Program-made: the position numbers and the translations under genes
Origin: Morganella psychrotolerans
Lineage (GTDB): Bacteria; Pseudomonadota; Gammaproteobacteria; Enterobacterales; Enterobacteriaceae
Direction of reading: 5' to 3'
DNA length: 64,000 nucleotides
NCBI RefSeq assembly: GCF_001676155.1
Contig: NZ_LZEW01000003.1
Span: forward strand, 1-64,000
Notes under the pieces: generated by a model
The model's input: only the letters and a program-made list of their open reading frames with translations
The model's database searches: none
What the model was told of the DNA's origin: nothing
Shown here: positions 61,582 to 64,000 of the stretch, in pieces
Numbering within the stretch: the first letter of the stretch is position 1
How the letters are laid out: every line of letters starts with the position of its first letter

Positions 61582-63228
61582 TTAACGCCAGTCTTTGAAC
61601 CGGTTGATTAATCCGTTCGTTGAACCATCATGGCTATCCACCGGCGAGCTGTCCGCCAGTTCAGGCAGAATGCGGTTTGCCAACTGTTTACCCAGTTCAA
61701 CGCCCCATTGGTCGAACGAGTAAATATTCATGATCGTGCCCTGAACAAAAATCTTGTGCTCATACATAGCGATAAGTGCACCCAGACTGAACGGCGTAAT
61801 CGATTTCAGTAAAATAGAGTTTGTCGGGCGGTTGCCTTCAAACACTTTAAAGGGTGCCACATACTCCATATCTGCCGGGTTTTTGCCTTGTGCGGCAAAC
61901 TCCGCATCCACCTGCTCACGGGTTTTACCGAATGCCAGCGCCTGCGTCTGAGCAAAGAAGTTCGACAACAGTTTGTTGTGATGATCCCCCAGCGGATTAT
62001 GGCTCTGCGCCGGTGCGATAAAATCGCACGGAATAAGCTTGGTTCCCTGATGGATCAACTGATAAAACGCATGCTGCCCGTTGGTTCCGGGCTCTCCCCA
62101 GATAACCGGTCCGGTCTGCTGTGTCACAACATTTCCGTTGCGATCAACCGATTTCCCGTTGGACTCCATATTGCCCTGCTGAAAATACGCGGCAAACCGG
62201 TGCATATACTGGTCATACGGCAGAATCGCTTCTGTCTCTGAACCAAAGAAATTGTTATACCACAGACCGATCAGCGCCAGCAGTACGGGGATATTTTGTG
62301 AAAATTCTGTTTGGGTGAAATGCGTATCCATGGCATACGCGCCATCCAGCAATGACGTAAAATTGTCATAACCGACAGACAGCACAATGGACAGACCAAT
62401 CGCCGACCATAAAGAATAACGCCCGCCGACCCAGTCCCAGAACTCAAACATGTTGTCAGTATCAATGCCGAATTTTGCGACTGCTTCCGCATTCGTGGAG
62501 AGCGCCACAAAGTGTTTTGCAACCTCCGATTCATCTTTCGCTTTTGCCAGGAACCAATCACGCGCCGAATGGGCGTTTGTCATGGTTTCCTGTGTGGTAA
62601 AGGTTTTCGAGGCGATAAGAAACAGTGTGGTTTCCGGGTTCAGAGTTTTCAGGGTTTCCGCAATATGTGTGCCGTCAACATTGGAGACAAAATGCATACC
62701 CAGATGATTTTTATACGGTTTCAGGGCTTCTGTTACCATATACGGACCCAGATCTGAACCGCCGATACCGATATTAACCACATCGGTAATCGCTTTTCCG
62801 GTATAACCTTTCCAGCCGCCGCCGATAATCCGCTCACTGAACAGACGCATTTTTTCAAGCACAGCCCGCACCTGCGGCATCACATCCTGCCCGTCAGTCA
62901 TAACCGGTGTATTATCCCGGTGGCGCAGCGCGGTATGTAACACGGCACGGTTTTCTGTCCGGTTAATATTCTCACCGGAAAACATGCTGCGGATTGCCCC
63001 GCGCACATCACACTCTTCAGCCAGTGAAAGCAGTTTATCCAATGTTTCCTGCGTGATGCGGTTTTTCGAGTAATCCACCAGCATCTCTTCACCAAATGCT
63101 GCCGAGAAACGGCTGAACCGGTTATCATCCTGCGCAAACAAATCACGCATGTGCACAGATTTTATTTCGCTGTAATGCTGTTCAAGCGCCTTCCAGGCCG
63201 CAGTATCGACGGGGTTAATATTTTTCAT
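61582..63228 (-). CDS. pgi: glucose-6-phosphate isomerase Pgi
   Basis: Interconverts glucose-6-phosphate and fructose-6-phosphate in the cytosol. It has 548 residues (E. coli 549). Signature segments: [49 protein letters not shown] and the catalytic Glu/His regions [21 protein letters not shown] and [18 protein letters not shown]. Next to lysC, as in E. coli. Confidence 0.97.
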   Translation of the reverse strand: MKNINPVDTAAWKALEQHYSEIKSVHMRDLFAQDDNRFSRFSAAFGEEMLVDYSKNRITQETLDKLLSLAEECDVRGAIRSMFSGENINRTENRAVLHTALRHRDNTPVMTDGQDVMPQVRAVLEKMRLFSERIIGGGWKGYTGKAITDVVNIGIGGSDLGPYMVTEALKPYKNHLGMHFVSNVDGTHIAETLKTLNPETTLFLIASKTFTTQETMTNAHSARDWFLAKAKDESEVAKHFVALSTNAEAVAKFGIDTDNMFEFWDWVGGRYSLWSAIGLSIVLSVGYDNFTSLLDGAYAMDTHFTQTEFSQNIPVLLALIGLWYNNFFGSETEAILPYDQYMHRFAAYFQQGNMESNGKSVDRNGNVVTQQTGPVIWGEPGTNGQHAFYQLIHQGTKLIPCDFIAPAQSHNPLGDHHNKLLSNFFAQTQALAFGKTREQVDAEFAAQGKNPADMEYVAPFKVFEGNRPTNSILLKSITPFSLGALIAMYEHKIFVQGTIMNIYSFDQWGVELGKQLANRILPELADSSPVDSHDGSTNGLINRFKDWR

Positions 63229-63503
63229 TGCAGCTCTCTTCTCATTGAAAAACTGAATCGTGTCAACAAAGTGTACTCTGTCCTGACGATAAAGGTGTTA
63301 TACGTCTGTCATTCCGTGATATTGCTCAAAAAACGGAGCCAAATCCTGTGCTGAACCGACTATCGCAAAAAACGATAATTCAGCCGCTATTATGAAAGAT
63401 ATTGATTATCCGCTAATCAATATTGACTCATTCAGGTAATACAGATAATTCTATCAGTGTAACACAGCTCACATTTTTCATTTTACGGGATAAGGAATTC
63501 ATT

Positions 63504-64000
63504 ATGGCGTCGGCATCTTCCTCACCAGCCTGCAGGTAATCGCAAAATTCGGTGGTACAAGCGTGGCAAATTATGAAGCCATGTGCAAAAGTGCCGGGGT
63601 CGTTCTGCAAAGCCCCGGTGTGGCGCTGGTTGTTTTATCAGCTTCAGCAGGTATCACAAATGCACTCATCGAATTAGCACAGGGATGCTCCCGTACACAA
63701 CGTGAAAAACACCTGAAACAGATAAGCGACGTGCAATACGCTATTTTGTCGCAACTTCCTGAAAATACGGCGCTGCAAACAGAAATTGCCCGCCTGCTGA
63801 GTAATATTGCAACCTTATCTGATGCGGCGGCACTGGCAACATCCAGCGCACTGGTGGATGAAATTGTCAGCCACGGCGAGATAATGTCGACTCTGCTGTT
63901 TACTGACGTGCTCCGTGAGCAGGGCGCTCCGGCACAATGGTTTGATGTCAGGGATGTTATGCAGACGGATGATTGCTTCGGGCGTGCCGAGCCTGATACC
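63504..64000 (+). CDS. lysC: lysine-sensitive aspartokinase LysC, 5' part, apparent -1 near start
   Basis: Aspartate kinase III of lysine synthesis; the gene continues past the right edge. The kinase start VIAKFGGTSVANYEAM, LVVLSASAGITNALIELA and VSHGEIMSTLLF are visible. The frame has no usable start: an in-frame TAA (63491) precedes it with no ATG. A good ATG at 63504 after AAGGA lies in another frame and meets TAA after 11 codons. Adding one base near GCC-CTGCAG (about 63528-63531) joins them as MASASSSPALQVIAKFGG. No lysine riboswitch is recognisable in the 275-base leader. Confidence 0.85.

Noticed and set aside
1-64000. CRISPR arrays, tRNA genes, transposases, prophage
   Set aside because: None found on reading both strands; the only repeats are the palindromic family, the operator pair and protein-level HAF repeats.

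Overview
The window is a chromosomal segment of an enterobacterium, most likely Morganella or a close relative in Morganellaceae. Nearly every core protein reads as a recognisable relative of its Escherichia coli counterpart. The accessory content fits that family: MrpJ-type regulators, a HAF-repeat autotransporter and a short palindromic interspersed repeat. The genus is an inference from protein and repeat style; no 16S gene lies inside the window.

Layout. (1) 1-373: promoters P1 and P2 and the boxA leader of an rRNA operon that runs off the left edge on the minus strand. (2) 374-24958: a block like E. coli minute 86-87. It holds trkH-hemG, pepQ-yigZ, fadBA, fre-ubiD, pepE, rfaH, tatABC, ubiB-ubiJ-ubiE, rmuC, a DedA gene and a tyrosine phosphatase (both extra relative to E. 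coli), udp, metE/metR and yigM. tatD is missing. (3) 24962-28305: yjcE and ghxP, which belong to E. coli minute 92, so a rearrangement joint lies next to yigM. (4) 28571-33418: an M15 peptidase, a TauE-type permease with a divergent XRE-cupin regulator, and ilvB-ilvN behind an ivbL attenuator. (5) 33419-36602: an AT-rich accessory stretch with a perfect CRP site, two orphan terminators (candidate small RNAs), an unknown 150-residue protein and the mobile mystery protein A/B pair (XRE antitoxin-like plus Fic). (6) 36673-64000: a block like minute 91-92. It holds ssb/uvrA, ybiI, tyrB, alr, dnaB, qor, dusA, zur, lexA, dgkA, plsB, ubiA-ubiC, pgi and the start of lysC. It is interrupted by an AT-rich island (45.8-53.4 kb) with a small orphan gene, the autotransporter, a Bcr-type exporter and two MrpJ-like regulators.

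How the genes work together. Ubiquinone synthesis is spread over ubiD, ubiB, ubiJ, ubiE, ubiA and ubiC. The Tat translocon is complete as tatABC. fadBA forms the aerobic beta-oxidation complex behind a FadR site. metE/metR give cobalamin-independent methionine synthesis. uvrA/ssb and lexA carry SOS boxes. dgkA and plsB act in phospholipid turnover and synthesis.

The most striking signal is in the base sequence itself. At least seven genes (hemG, trkH, pepE, tatA, the first mrpJ-like gene, zur and plsB) are broken by exactly one extra base in a run of eight A or T. Shortening each run to seven restores a full-length family-typical protein. A Bcr-type exporter is broken the same way at a run of seven. 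dnaB and lysC instead appear to lack one base near the start. Several of these genes are essential, so consensus error is the simplest explanation; transcriptional slippage or phase variation are the biological alternatives.

A second feature is a family of about 126-bp palindromic repeats with TATACCC ends, in six full, short or decayed copies. No tRNA gene, CRISPR array, transposase or prophage was seen.
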